NCBI GenBank assembly: GCA_016649475.1
Contig: JAENXP010000011.1
Span: 1 to 13,985 of the forward strand
Length of the DNA: 13,985 bases
Source of the DNA: Burkholderiales bacterium
GTDB lineage: Bacteria; Pseudomonadota; Gammaproteobacteria; Burkholderiales; SG8-39
Direction: 5' to 3'
The notes below the pieces were generated by a model. That model was not told the origin of the DNA. It searched no databases and was given only the letters and a program-made list of their open reading frames with translations. The translations under genes and the position numbers were made by a program. Below are positions 1 to 7,151 of this stretch, piece by piece (position 1 is the first letter of the stretch; every line of letters begins with the position of its first letter).

Positions 1-129
1 CTGACGAAACAAATCCGCGAGCTGCAGGTAGCGCGGAACCGGGCTGCCTCCAAACACGGGGTGCCCGCTTTTGGCGCCCGCTCGTCGCAGCTTGGTCATT
101 TCAGCGGGCGGCGCTCTTTTGGATGCCAT
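1..129 (-). CDS. GntR-family transcriptional regulator, N-terminal fragment (cut by window edge)
   Basis: The minus strand is open from an ATG at 129 to the window edge and gives 43 residues ending in PVPRYLQLADLFRQ. This resembles the first helix of a GntR-type winged helix-turn-helix domain, where a P-x-Y-x-Q-L-A-x-x-x-R pattern opens the DNA-binding domain. A second in-frame ATG at 99 would give 33 residues; neither start has a clear Shine-Dalgarno. It lies 31 bp downstream of the dehydrogenase stop on the same strand, so it is probably the third gene of that operon. It is the best candidate in view for a local regulator of this locus. The effector domain is outside the window, so the subfamily (FadR, HutC and so on) cannot be told. 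The call rests on a short segment. Confidence 0.6.
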   Translation of the reverse strand, partial: MASKRAPPAEMTKLRRAGAKSGHPVFGGSPVPRYLQLADLFRQ

Positions 130-160
130 CGTTCGCGATATCAAAAACCCGCATGGGCCG

Positions 161-1045
161 CTATGCCGGCTTTTCTGCAAGGTTGGTGAGAACGTCGAGG
201 ATCGCGGTCCAGTCCTCGTCCAGCCTGCCCTGCGCCTGCTGCAGCGAAAACACCTGGCGCGCCGCGGCACCGGTCGACAGCGGAATGCCATACTGCTCGG
301 AGAATTCGAGCGCGAGTTTCAGGTCCTTGCGTGCGAGCCGTGCAGAGAATCCCGGCGTGAAGTCTCCGGCAAACGCTTTCTGGGGATAGACGGTGGCAAG
401 GGCGCCGCGGCCGGCGACCGTTCGCGTCCACAGCGTGGTCAGGAAATTGCGATCCAGTCCGGCCGCGTGTGCGAGTGCCAGGGCCTCCGCGGTCGCGACG
501 ACGCTCACCGTCGCCAGATAATTGTTGATGATTTTGGTTTTGAGCCCGTTGCCGGCGGGGCCGCAGTGAATCAGCTCCTCGCACAGCGGTGCCAGCAGCG
601 GTCTGATCTCGGCGATTTCTTCATCGGAACCACCCGACATGAACAGGATCTTCCTGGCTGCCGCTTCCTCGGAGCCGCGGCCCACGGGGGAGTCCACCAG
701 CCGGAAGCCGAGCTTCTGCAAGTCGAGCTTCAGCTTGAAGAAATCGTCGACAGAGCCCGTCGTCATGTCGATCACCATCGCCCCCGCGTTCAGGCCCGCG
801 CAAGCGCCATTGGGCCCGAGGAGCGCGTCCCTGACCTCCACGGAGGTGGGAAGCATGGTGATGGCGTAATCGCAGCCCCGGGCCGCATCGGCTGCATCGG
901 CGCCGACGCGCGCCCCGAGCGCCGCGAGCTTGCTGCACGCCGCCTCCGATATGTCGAACACCGACAGCTTGTTGCCGGCACTTGCGATATTGGAAGCGAT
1001 GGGGACGCCCATCGCGCCCAGGCCTATGAAGGCAATGTTTGGCAC
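161..1045 (-). CDS. NAD(P)-dependent beta-hydroxyacid dehydrogenase (3-hydroxyisobutyrate dehydrogenase family)
   Basis: A 294-residue cytoplasmic oxidoreductase of the HIBADH / tartronate-semialdehyde reductase family, which oxidises or reduces beta-hydroxy acids with NAD(P). The Rossmann motif GLGAMG is at residues 8-13. The substrate loop is DSPVGRG (118-124), where the family usually has DAPVSGG. The catalytic pattern GNGLKTKIINN (165-175) has Lys171 and Asn175 in place, and a KDLKLAL segment follows in the all-helical C-terminal half. Length is normal. The start is GTG at 1045, with GGGAG 6 nt upstream. It is 42 bp downstream of the PhyH-type oxygenase and just upstream of the GntR fragment, so the three are probably co-transcribed. 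The non-standard substrate loop suggests a substrate other than 3-hydroxyisobutyrate. The family is sure; the substrate is not known. Confidence 0.9.
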   Translation of the reverse strand: MPNIAFIGLGAMGVPIASNIASAGNKLSVFDISEAACSKLAALGARVGADAADAARGCDYAITMLPTSVEVRDALLGPNGACAGLNAGAMVIDMTTGSVDDFFKLKLDLQKLGFRLVDSPVGRGSEEAAARKILFMSGGSDEEIAEIRPLLAPLCEELIHCGPAGNGLKTKIINNYLATVSVVATAEALALAHAAGLDRNFLTTLWTRTVAGRGALATVYPQKAFAGDFTPGFSARLARKDLKLALEFSEQYGIPLSTGAAARQVFSLQQAQGRLDEDWTAILDVLTNLAEKPA

Positions 1046-1087
1046 AAGGTTCTCCCGTCCCTAACGGTCTCGTGCGGCGAATGAATC

Positions 1088-1864
1088 TCAGCGCGCATTC
1101 GGTTGGTAAATGTCGTTCTTCCCGGAGGCGTCGACTCCGCTTACGAGATGCAGCTTGCGCCGCGAGAGATCGAGCACCCCCATCTCGCGAACCTGCTTCG
1201 CGGCCAGTTCGCGGTCGAAATACGATGTCGCCGGCATGTAGCGGAACACCATGCCGCCGCGCCGCCGACCCGACTCGTTCGGATTGGCGCCGTGAATAAG
1301 ATAGACGTCGTGTACTGAAAACATACCCGGCTCGAGCACGATATCCATGGGCTCGGCCGTCTTCAGGTGTTCCTGCCTGATAACCTGATTGAGGATGATC
1401 GTGTCGCTATTGTTCGCATCGTGCGCGAAGAGCTGTCCTTTCGCATGCGAGCCGGGGATGACGCGCAGGCACCCGTTCCCCGTGTCGACGTTGTCGAATG
1501 CGATCCAGGCGGTGACTGTCGCCAGAGGTGTGATCGGCCAGTAGTGTCCGTCCTGGTGCCAGGGCGTGGCCTTGCCGCCCCGAGCCGCTTTGCAGAAAAG
1601 CGCCGATCCCCAGACGATCACGTCATCGCCGATCAGCTGCCGAACCACATCCAGGATCTCGGGAAGGACGGCATAGCGTAGCCAGCCTGGATCCTTCTCG
1701 ATGATGTCCGGGACATAGTCCGAATCGCGTATGTTTTGGTCGCGCAAAAAAGCCTCAACGCGCTCGCGTATCCCGGTTACGGTATCTGCCGCCAGACGCG
1801 TCCGCGGAACCACGATTCCATCCGCGGCGTAGCGGCGCACTTCTTCGGCATTCAGAGGGGCCAT
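1088..1864 (-). CDS. Phytanoyl-CoA dioxygenase (PhyH) family Fe(II)/2-oxoglutarate oxygenase
   Basis: A 258-residue protein with the hallmarks of PhyH-type oxygenases, which hydroxylate (and can thereby dealkylate) small molecules using O2 and 2-oxoglutarate. The metal triad is visible as H103-x-D105 in TPWHQDGHYWP and the distal H191 in LIHGANPNES. Arginines at 201-202 are placed to bind 2-oxoglutarate. The segments AFDNVDTGNGCLRVIPGSH (122-140) and FRYMP (207-211) are typical of the family. The start is ATG at 1864, with AGGAG 6 nt upstream. It is the first gene of the minus-strand operon and diverges from the TRAP transporter across about 270 bp. Family members act on many natural products, so no substrate can be assigned. 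It may oxidise or oxidatively demethylate the same compound that the plus-strand genes handle (inference). Confidence 0.88.
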   Translation of the reverse strand: MAPLNAEEVRRYAADGIVVPRTRLAADTVTGIRERVEAFLRDQNIRDSDYVPDIIEKDPGWLRYAVLPEILDVVRQLIGDDVIVWGSALFCKAARGGKATPWHQDGHYWPITPLATVTAWIAFDNVDTGNGCLRVIPGSHAKGQLFAHDANNSDTIILNQVIRQEHLKTAEPMDIVLEPGMFSVHDVYLIHGANPNESGRRRGGMVFRYMPATSYFDRELAAKQVREMGVLDLSRRKLHLVSGVDASGKNDIYQPNAR

Positions 1865-2136
1865 GAATTTCTCCTTTCGTCAGCGTGCGCAGGTAAACAG
1901 GTGCTTCAGCAGACCCAAAATCAGCGACAGCAGAGCGGCGCAAAAATATCTATTGTGCTAAAGGTCCTATTTATAGTAACTTATATTATCTGCTCATGGA
2001 AGCAATGCGGATTCACGCATTCCGCCATGCAATGGAATGCGCAGAACGAAGGCGGGGCACCGCGATGATTCGGGCAGAGCAGCATGGTTTTTCCGTATCC
2101 AGTGTTCGTCAGAACTACTACGAGGAGGAGAGGATC
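1865..2136. promoter_or_regulatory. Divergent intergenic control region
   Basis: A 272-bp gap between two divergent operons. The ribosome binding site of the oxygenase gene is CTCCT at 1871-1875 (AGGAG on the minus strand). The stretch at about 1941-1992 is strikingly AT-rich in a GC-rich window and holds several TATAAT-like hexamers, such as TATAGT at 1972 and TATTAT at 1984. I could not pair any of them with a well-spaced -35 box on either strand. The right side holds the AATGCG element cluster and then a very strong Shine-Dalgarno for dctP. Promoters for both operons probably lie here, but the exact boxes are not resolved. Confidence 0.6.
2004..2041. promoter_or_regulatory. Three alternating AATGCG elements; candidate operator or leader hairpin
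   Basis: AATGCG at 2004-2009 is followed by its exact inverse CGCATT at 2016-2021 (6-nt spacer). The longer inverse CGCATTCC at 2016-2023 pairs perfectly with GGAATGCG at 2034-2041 (8-bp arms, 10-nt spacer). Overlapping inverted repeats sharing a middle copy suit either a regulator binding two sites or alternative mRNA hairpins. They lie 95 bp before the dctP start, just downstream of the AT-rich stretch. The GntR-family regulator encoded at the left edge is a plausible binder, but this is inference. Confidence 0.45.
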
Positions 2137-3192
2137 GTGAGAAAATTCTTTACTACCGCAGCATTCGCTGCATCTATCCTGGCGTCTGCAGTTGCGTTGG
2201 CGGCGCCGAACCCGTTCGATTGGCAAAACCTTCCGAAGAAGCCGGGGCAGATTCCCATGGTCGTCGCCCATACGGTGAACATGGAATGGAGTTCGCATAC
2301 GGCTATTTTGAAACGCTTCACCGAGCTGGTTGCGATCTACACGGACAACGGCATACGCGGAGAAATCTTTCCGGGTGCCCAGTTGGGCGGGGAACGGGAG
2401 ATGGCGCAGCAAACGCGCCAGGGCAAGATACATGTTTCCCTGCCGGCGACCAACAACCTTGCGACCATGGCGCCTTCTCTGAACGTATTCATCCTGCCGT
2501 ACATCGCGACGAGCACGGACGAAGTCAACTACCTGCAGGACAAGCTCACGCCGATATTGGTTCCGCGCGTGATCAAGGAAACCAATGTGCGCATCGTCGG
2601 CTGGGAGAACAGCGGCTGGCGTGCCTTCTTCTACAAGTCCGCCACGCCCATCGAGAAGCCCTCGGATCTTGCGAAGCTGAAAATGCGCGTCCCGCCGAAC
2701 CCGATCATGATTGCCTCATACAAGGCCTGGGGCGGGCAGCCGACGCCTTTGGGCTGGACCGAACTCTACAACGCCCTGCAGCAGGGGGTGGTGGAAGGCG
2801 GCGATAACCCGGTTACGGACGTGATCGGGATGAAGTTTCACGAGGTGATCAACAGGATGACGCGATTTCACTACACCATCCTGACCCATCCGATCATCGT
2901 GTCTGAAACGTGGTTCCAGGGCCTTTCGAAGCCGTACCAGGCGGCTGTCTTGCGGGCAGGAAGAGAAGCCACCGACTATATCCGCTGGTGGCAGCCGCAG
3001 GACGAGGAGAACTGGTGGAACCAGGCCAGGGAAGCCAAGGTCATAATCACCGACATCAAGGACGAGACGGAGTGGATCACCAAAGCGCGTGCGATCTGGC
3101 CCGAATACTACAAGACCATCGGTCCCGACGGCGAGGACCTGACCAAGAAGGCGCTCGCCATTGTCGCCGAGTACCAGAAGATGAAGAAATAG
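2137..3192 (+). CDS. dctP: TRAP transporter solute-binding protein (DctP family)
   Basis: Periplasmic binding protein of a tripartite ATP-independent transporter. I place the start at GTG 2137, not at upstream in-frame codons, because GAGGAGGAGAGG (2122-2133) is an excellent Shine-Dalgarno and the protein then opens with a clean signal peptide: basic RK, a hydrophobic stretch to about residue 20, and a likely cleavage at ALA|AP (22/23). The resulting 351 residues are normal for DctP. The family ligand-binding arginine is in LKMRVPPNP (Arg184), followed by WGGQPTPLGWTELYNALQQG and VVEGGDNP, which are typical DctP signatures. Substrates of the family are usually carboxylates, and the conserved arginine fits that. 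The two membrane subunits follow directly, after a hairpin that may raise dctP expression relative to them. The ligand cannot be read from sequence; the context suggests a hydroxy acid. Confidence 0.93.
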   Translation: MRKFFTTAAFAASILASAVALAAPNPFDWQNLPKKPGQIPMVVAHTVNMEWSSHTAILKRFTELVAIYTDNGIRGEIFPGAQLGGEREMAQQTRQGKIHVSLPATNNLATMAPSLNVFILPYIATSTDEVNYLQDKLTPILVPRVIKETNVRIVGWENSGWRAFFYKSATPIEKPSDLAKLKMRVPPNPIMIASYKAWGGQPTPLGWTELYNALQQGVVEGGDNPVTDVIGMKFHEVINRMTRFHYTILTHPIIVSETWFQGLSKPYQAAVLRAGREATDYIRWWQPQDEENWWNQAREAKVIITDIKDETEWITKARAIWPEYYKTIGPDGEDLTKKALAIVAEYQKMKK

Positions 3193-3218
3193 CGGTCCGC
3201 ATCGTTTAATTGAACCGC

Positions 3219-3244
3219 ATGGGCCGTCTGACCGGACGGCCCAT
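3219..3244 (+). terminator. Intercistronic hairpin between dctP and dctQ
   Basis: A perfect 10-bp inverted repeat, ATGGGCCGTC / GACGGCCCAT, with a 6-nt loop (TGACCG), begins 27 bp after the dctP stop and is followed by a short TTTACT. The U tract is weak, so I read it as a partial terminator or mRNA-stabilising stem that would leave dctP more abundant than the membrane subunits. This arrangement is common for binding-protein genes at the head of transporter operons. Confidence 0.65.
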
Positions 3245-3263
3245 TTACTGAGGCACGCGCCCA

Positions 3264-3773
3264 ATGCCGCGAATCGGATTCGTGAGAGGCTTCTCGTCAG
3301 CTCTCCAGTTGACGCAGGTATGGGCGTCACATCTGACGATCTGCATCACCGTGGGCGCGCTGTTTCTGCAGGTGGTGTCTCGCTATTTCGGCTGGCAGGT
3401 GGACTGGACCGAAGAACTCGCCCGGTTCTCTTTCATCGTGATGGTGTTCGCGAGCGCGAGCTACGCTTCGAGTCGCGGGTCGCATCTGAGCGTGACCATC
3501 TTCTCCGACATGGCAAAGCGCTGGACGTATTCGAAATGGCTGGTGGAGAAACTTCAACTGCTCGCGGTCTTCGTGTTCGACTGTCTATTTTGTTGGTACG
3601 CAGCTGCCAATGTGATCGAGGGGTTTCGTTGGCCGAATCTTTCGCCTTCCCTGGGTTTTAACGAAAACCTTCTGTTTCTCGCTCCCGCGGTCGGATTCGC
3701 CGCCGCCATCATCCAGCGTGTACTCGCCCTTTTCGACGACCGGCTCCCGGAGAGCCGGCTGGTTTTGCCATGA
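3264..3773 (+). CDS. dctQ: TRAP transporter small membrane subunit (DctQ family)
   Basis: A 169-residue inner-membrane protein with four hydrophobic spans at roughly residues 22-42, 52-70, 94-116 and 134-155, the DctQ topology. The segment DWTEELARFSF after the first span is the most recognisable DctQ feature, followed by a SRGSHLSV stretch also common in the family. DctQ pairs with the large DctM subunit and is needed for transport. The ATG at 3264 has only a weak upstream GAGG. The gene ends in an ATGA overlap with dctM, so the two are translationally coupled. Confidence 0.9.
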   Translation: MPRIGFVRGFSSALQLTQVWASHLTICITVGALFLQVVSRYFGWQVDWTEELARFSFIVMVFASASYASSRGSHLSVTIFSDMAKRWTYSKWLVEKLQLLAVFVFDCLFCWYAAANVIEGFRWPNLSPSLGFNENLLFLAPAVGFAAAIIQRVLALFDDRLPESRLVLP

Positions 3774-5059
3774 CACCGGTCCAGCTTTCTCTGGCGGTAC
3801 TGTTTCCCGTGCTGCTGATGCTCGGGGTGCCGATCTACGCCTCGCTCGGCCTGACCGGATTCGCGATCGCGTACTTCACCAACAGCCCCATGGTATTTGC
3901 TTCGCAGACGATACTGAACGGGGTCAATCAGTATCCGCTGCTCGCGATACCGGCGTTCATTCTTGCCGGCAATCTGATGGAGCAGGGCGGGATCACCCAG
4001 CACATCGTCGGGATCTTTCGCCATCTGTTTGGCCACATCCGCGGCAGCCTGGGTATGGTTACCATCTTTTCGTGCATGTTTTTCGCGGCAATTTCGGGGT
4101 CGGGCCCTGGAACGGCTGCGGCCATAGGCGCGATCATGATTCCGGCAATGGTGCGCTATGGCTACCCACCCGCCTACGCCGCCGCAGCAGCGGCGACCGG
4201 GGGAACACTCGGGGTGCTGATTCCGCCGAGCAATCCAATGATTATTTATGGTCTGATCGCCAATGCATCGATCAGAGACCTCTTCATTGCCGGCGTCGTT
4301 CCCGGGGTGTTGGTCGGTCTGGTGCTGGCCGGCATTGCTTATGTCATGGCCAGGATCCACAAAATCAAGACGATCGACAGAGAAGGCGCGGCGGGATGGC
4401 GCCAGCTCTTTAAGCGGATTTGGGACGGGAAATTCGCGCTCGCGTTGCCCGCGCTGGTGCTCGGCGGCATCTACACCGGTCTGTTCACGCCCGTCGAGGC
4501 CTCGATCGTGGCGGTCGTCTACGCTTTGCTCGTAGGAAACCTGGTGTACAGGTCCCTGGGCTGGGCGCAGCTGAAAGTTGCATTCGAGCGTACGCACATG
4601 ATCTCCGGCGCGCTCATGATCGTCGTGGCTTGCTCTACGTTGTTTGCGCGGACCATCACCTTCGAACGGATTCCACAGGGGCTGGTCGCGCTTTTCAGCG
4701 ACGCCACCAGCAGTCCGATCGGAGTCCTGATTCTGATCAATATCCTGCTTCTCATCATCGGCTGTTTCATGGAGACCTTGTCGGCCATCATCATTCTCGG
4801 GCCGATGCTGGTGCCGCTGGTCAAGTCCTTCGGCGTGGACCCGGTGCATTTCGGCATCGTCCTGATTCTCAACGTGGAGATCGCTTTTCTGACTCCACCG
4901 CTGGGCGTCAATTTGTTCGTGGCCGCCCAGATCGCGAATATCAGCATCGAAAAGATGTTTATGGCGGTGCTGCCATACATCATCGGACTTCTCGCCATGC
5001 TCGGCGTCATTACGCTGGTGCCGGAACTCAGCCTGTGGCTGCCAAGGATGCTGAAATGA
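3770..5059 (+). CDS. dctM: TRAP transporter large membrane subunit (DctM family)
   Basis: A 429-residue polytopic inner-membrane permease, the usual size for a separate DctM. It is hydrophobic throughout, with about a dozen spans. The signatures ISGSGPGTAAAIGAIMIPAM (about 107-126) and GGTLGVLIPPSNPMIIYG (about 144-161) are hallmark DctM motifs, mirrored in the second half by ETLSAIIILGPMLVPL and TPPLGVNLFVA. It drives sodium- or proton-coupled uptake of the ligand delivered by DctP. The start codon lies inside the dctQ stop (ATGA). The corrinoid gene follows after 64 bp. Confidence 0.95.
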   Translation: MTPVQLSLAVLFPVLLMLGVPIYASLGLTGFAIAYFTNSPMVFASQTILNGVNQYPLLAIPAFILAGNLMEQGGITQHIVGIFRHLFGHIRGSLGMVTIFSCMFFAAISGSGPGTAAAIGAIMIPAMVRYGYPPAYAAAAAATGGTLGVLIPPSNPMIIYGLIANASIRDLFIAGVVPGVLVGLVLAGIAYVMARIHKIKTIDREGAAGWRQLFKRIWDGKFALALPALVLGGIYTGLFTPVEASIVAVVYALLVGNLVYRSLGWAQLKVAFERTHMISGALMIVVACSTLFARTITFERIPQGLVALFSDATSSPIGVLILINILLLIIGCFMETLSAIIILGPMLVPLVKSFGVDPVHFGIVLILNVEIAFLTPPLGVNLFVAAQIANISIEKMFMAVLPYIIGLLAMLGVITLVPELSLWLPRMLK

Positions 5060-5123
5060 GCGCCTGGACCCAAAGGCATGCGTTCGAAGCAAGAACCGTA
5101 TTGCCAACGACCAGGGATCGCTC

Positions 5124-5759
5124 ATGAATACCGAGCAGGTCGTCGCGCTTTTCACCAAAGGCAAGGTGGCGGAATCGACTAAATTGGTTCAGGAGAGCAT
5201 TGATAGAGGAGACGACGTCGAGCTTATCCTCAATCAGGTATTGATCAAGGCGATGGAGCAGATCGGAGACAAATTTTCGGAGGGGACGATTTTTCTTCCG
5301 GAAATGATGGTTTCCGCCAGATGCATGCAGGCCTGCCTGCTGATTCTGAAGCCTTTGTTGAACAGCGGTGCGGGGTCCTCGGGCGAAATTGTCGTCATCG
5401 GAACGGTCAAGGGCGACCTGCATGACATAGGCAAAAATCTGGTCGCGACGATGCTGGAGGGCGGAGGATTCAGGGTGTTCGATATCGGAATCGACATCTC
5501 CGTCGACAAATACGTTCAGGCGGCGCAAGAGCACAACGCAAGAATCGTATGCCTGTCCTCACTTTTGACGTCCACCATGCCTTACATGCGGCAGGTGATC
5601 GAGGGATTGAGGGCGTCACCGGTCGGCGGCAATATCAAGATCATGGTGGGCGGAGCGCCGGTCAACGAGGACTACGCCAGGAAGATCGGAGCAGACGGCT
5701 TTGCCCCGGATGCCGGGATGGCGGTGAAGAAAGCAAAAGAGTTGCTGGGTTTGAACTGA
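5124..5759 (+). CDS. Corrinoid (cobalamin)-binding protein of a methyltransferase system (MtaC/MtbC-like)
   Basis: A 211-residue soluble protein with the two-part design of corrinoid shuttle proteins. A helical cap (about 1-80) is followed by a Rossmann B12-binding domain (about 87-210). The cobalt-ligating motif D98-L-H100-D-I-G103 sits in GTVKGDLHDIGKNLV. The other cofactor-contact segments SLLTSTM (145-151) and GGAPV (177-181) are present. In this family the protein takes a methyl group from a substrate via a substrate-specific methyltransferase and passes it to a second methyltransferase. The ATG at 5124 is preceded by AGGG at 7 nt spacing. The next gene encodes a URO-D-type methyltransferase, its expected partner. 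No reductive activator for Co(II) is in the window. It is not a methionine synthase fragment: the length and domain borders match stand-alone shuttle proteins. Confidence 0.92.
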   Translation: MNTEQVVALFTKGKVAESTKLVQESIDRGDDVELILNQVLIKAMEQIGDKFSEGTIFLPEMMVSARCMQACLLILKPLLNSGAGSSGEIVVIGTVKGDLHDIGKNLVATMLEGGGFRVFDIGIDISVDKYVQAAQEHNARIVCLSSLLTSTMPYMRQVIEGLRASPVGGNIKIMVGGAPVNEDYARKIGADGFAPDAGMAVKKAKELLGLN

Positions 5760-5861
5760 GTTCGATGCTCGAATTTCGACAAACGGCGCCGCGTTCCCCT
5801 GCTCGGGTTCGGTTTTGTTCCAATTCCAAGCAGATAGACAACCCGATACCGGAGCAGAGTC

Positions 5862-7004
5862 ATGCCTGAGATGTCTTCAAGAGAGCGCGTGTTGACCGCT
5901 TTGAGCCACGAGGAGCCCGATCGCGTCCCGCTGGATCTGGGCGGGCACGTCACCAACATCCAGACGGCACCCTTCAACGAACTGAAAGCCCATCTGGGCA
6001 AGAACTGGGAAACGAGGAATTGGATCCGGGATCACGTGGAGTCGCCGGAAGAGTTGCTGGAAATGCTGGAGATCGACACCCGCTATCTCAGAGTCAAGCC
6101 GGCCAGCAGTTTCAAACGCAAGATAGAAGCGGACAATTCTTTCGTCGATGAGTGGGGGGTCAGGTGGAAGAAGCCCAAAGACACCTTCTACTGGAATGCA
6201 ATCGAGCCGCCCCTGAAGGAGGCAAGCATCGACGACCTTGAGTCGTACCCGTGGCCCGATCCATCGGATCCCACCAGGACCGAAGGGCTGAGGGAAAAAG
6301 CCAAGCGCCTGCGGGCGCAGAACAAGTACGCCATCATTGCCGACCTGCCCATCCTGGGGCCGTTTGAATGCTCATGGGCCTTCTTCCGGGGCCCGGATCA
6401 GTTCTTCATGGACTTGATCATGGACAAGCCGTTTGCGAGCGCCTTGCTGAACAAGCTCGCCGATCTGCACATTCAGCTCTACAAGAACTTTCTCGACGCC
6501 GTCGGCGATTATGTCGACATCGTGATGGTGGCCGACGATCTCGGCGCGGAGAACAGCCCGCTGATTTCCCTGGAAACCTACCGGGAACTGATTCGGCCCT
6601 GTCATCAAAGGATTTGGCGCTTCATCAAGCAGAACACCGATGCGCGGCTGTTCCTTCATTCATGCGGCAGCGTCGCGCAGTTCATCCCCGATCTGATCGA
6701 GGACGGTGTCGACATTCTCAACCCGGTCCAGGTGACCGCCAAGGGCATGGACAGCAGCATATTGAAGCGCGACTTTGGCGACAAACTAACATTCTGGGGA
6801 AGCATCGACACGAAGCACGTAATGCCTTCCGGTTCGACGCAAGTTGTCGAAAACGAGGTCAAAAAGCGGATTCATGACCTGGCGCCGGGCGGGGGTTTCG
6901 TGCTGGCGGCCGTGCACAACCTGCAACCGGGCGTGCCGCCGCAAAACATTTGTGCGATGTACGAGGCCGGCAGGAAGTATGGAAAGTACCCGATCAACCT
7001 GTAA
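5862..7004 (+). CDS. URO-D/MtaA-family cobamide-dependent methyltransferase
   Basis: A 380-residue uroporphyrinogen-decarboxylase-fold protein (TIM barrel). Its opening SSRERVLTALSHEEPDRVP and central ADDLGAENSPLISLETYREL (about 224-243) are typical of corrinoid methyltransferases and O-demethylases, not of heme-pathway HemE. In MtaA/CmuA-like enzymes zinc is held by H-x-C plus a distant Cys. Here H266-x-C268 is clear (LFLHSCGSV), but the usual C-terminal cysteine position reads GFVLAAVHNL, with His352, and the next cysteine is Cys364. The metal site may therefore be variant. The start ATG 5862 has GGAG 7 nt upstream; a second ATG at 5871 lacks one. It follows the corrinoid protein gene by 102 bp, so the pair probably moves a methyl group between substrate, corrinoid and an acceptor. 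Whether it demethylates the substrate or transfers to the acceptor is not decidable. Confidence 0.88.
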   Translation: MPEMSSRERVLTALSHEEPDRVPLDLGGHVTNIQTAPFNELKAHLGKNWETRNWIRDHVESPEELLEMLEIDTRYLRVKPASSFKRKIEADNSFVDEWGVRWKKPKDTFYWNAIEPPLKEASIDDLESYPWPDPSDPTRTEGLREKAKRLRAQNKYAIIADLPILGPFECSWAFFRGPDQFFMDLIMDKPFASALLNKLADLHIQLYKNFLDAVGDYVDIVMVADDLGAENSPLISLETYRELIRPCHQRIWRFIKQNTDARLFLHSCGSVAQFIPDLIEDGVDILNPVQVTAKGMDSSILKRDFGDKLTFWGSIDTKHVMPSGSTQVVENEVKKRIHDLAPGGGFVLAAVHNLQPGVPPQNICAMYEAGRKYGKYPINL

Positions 7005-7151
7005 ACGGTATTGACTGGCGGAGGCAGCGGCGATGCATGCGAGGCTGAGGGCAATCTACAAGTTGCGCGGTTGATAGCGGCCAGTCGACCGGGGAAGCGT
7101 TTTGAGCTGAGCTTAATCGTGTTCTAAAAAGATTTTTGGAAAGGAAATCAA
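7005..7151 (+). other. Intergenic leader before the LarA homologue
   Basis: This 147-bp gap holds no credible gene. A 7-bp stem can form between GACTGGC (7013-7019) and GCCAGTC (7080-7086), enclosing about 60 nt that contain the palindrome GCATGC. A weak promoter-like pair, TTGAGC (7102) and TAAAAA (7125) at 17-nt spacing, lies near the end, but a transcript from it would start almost on the ribosome binding site. I do not recognise a known riboswitch. An internal promoter or leader structure is possible. Confidence 0.25.

Noticed and set aside
71..1084. Long plus-strand frame over the minus-strand dehydrogenase
   Set aside because: It is antisense to a gene with intact Rossmann and catalytic motifs, and its product shows no recognisable domain; GC-rich codon bias makes such shadow frames common.
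1996..2136. In-frame upstream extension of the dctP reading frame
   Set aside because: It would put 47 non-signal residues before a good signal peptide, and the strong GAGGAGGAGAGG just before GTG 2137 marks that codon as the start.
3554..5164. 536-codon minus-strand frame opposite dctM
   Set aside because: Its product is a charged, Arg/His/Gln/Asp-rich sequence without any domain, and the opposite strand encodes a convincing DctM with signature motifs.
7125..7138. AAAAAGATTTTT palindrome as a terminator
   Set aside because: It has only A:T pairs and a 2-nt loop and sits right before the ribosome binding site of the LarA homologue, so it cannot work as an intrinsic terminator.
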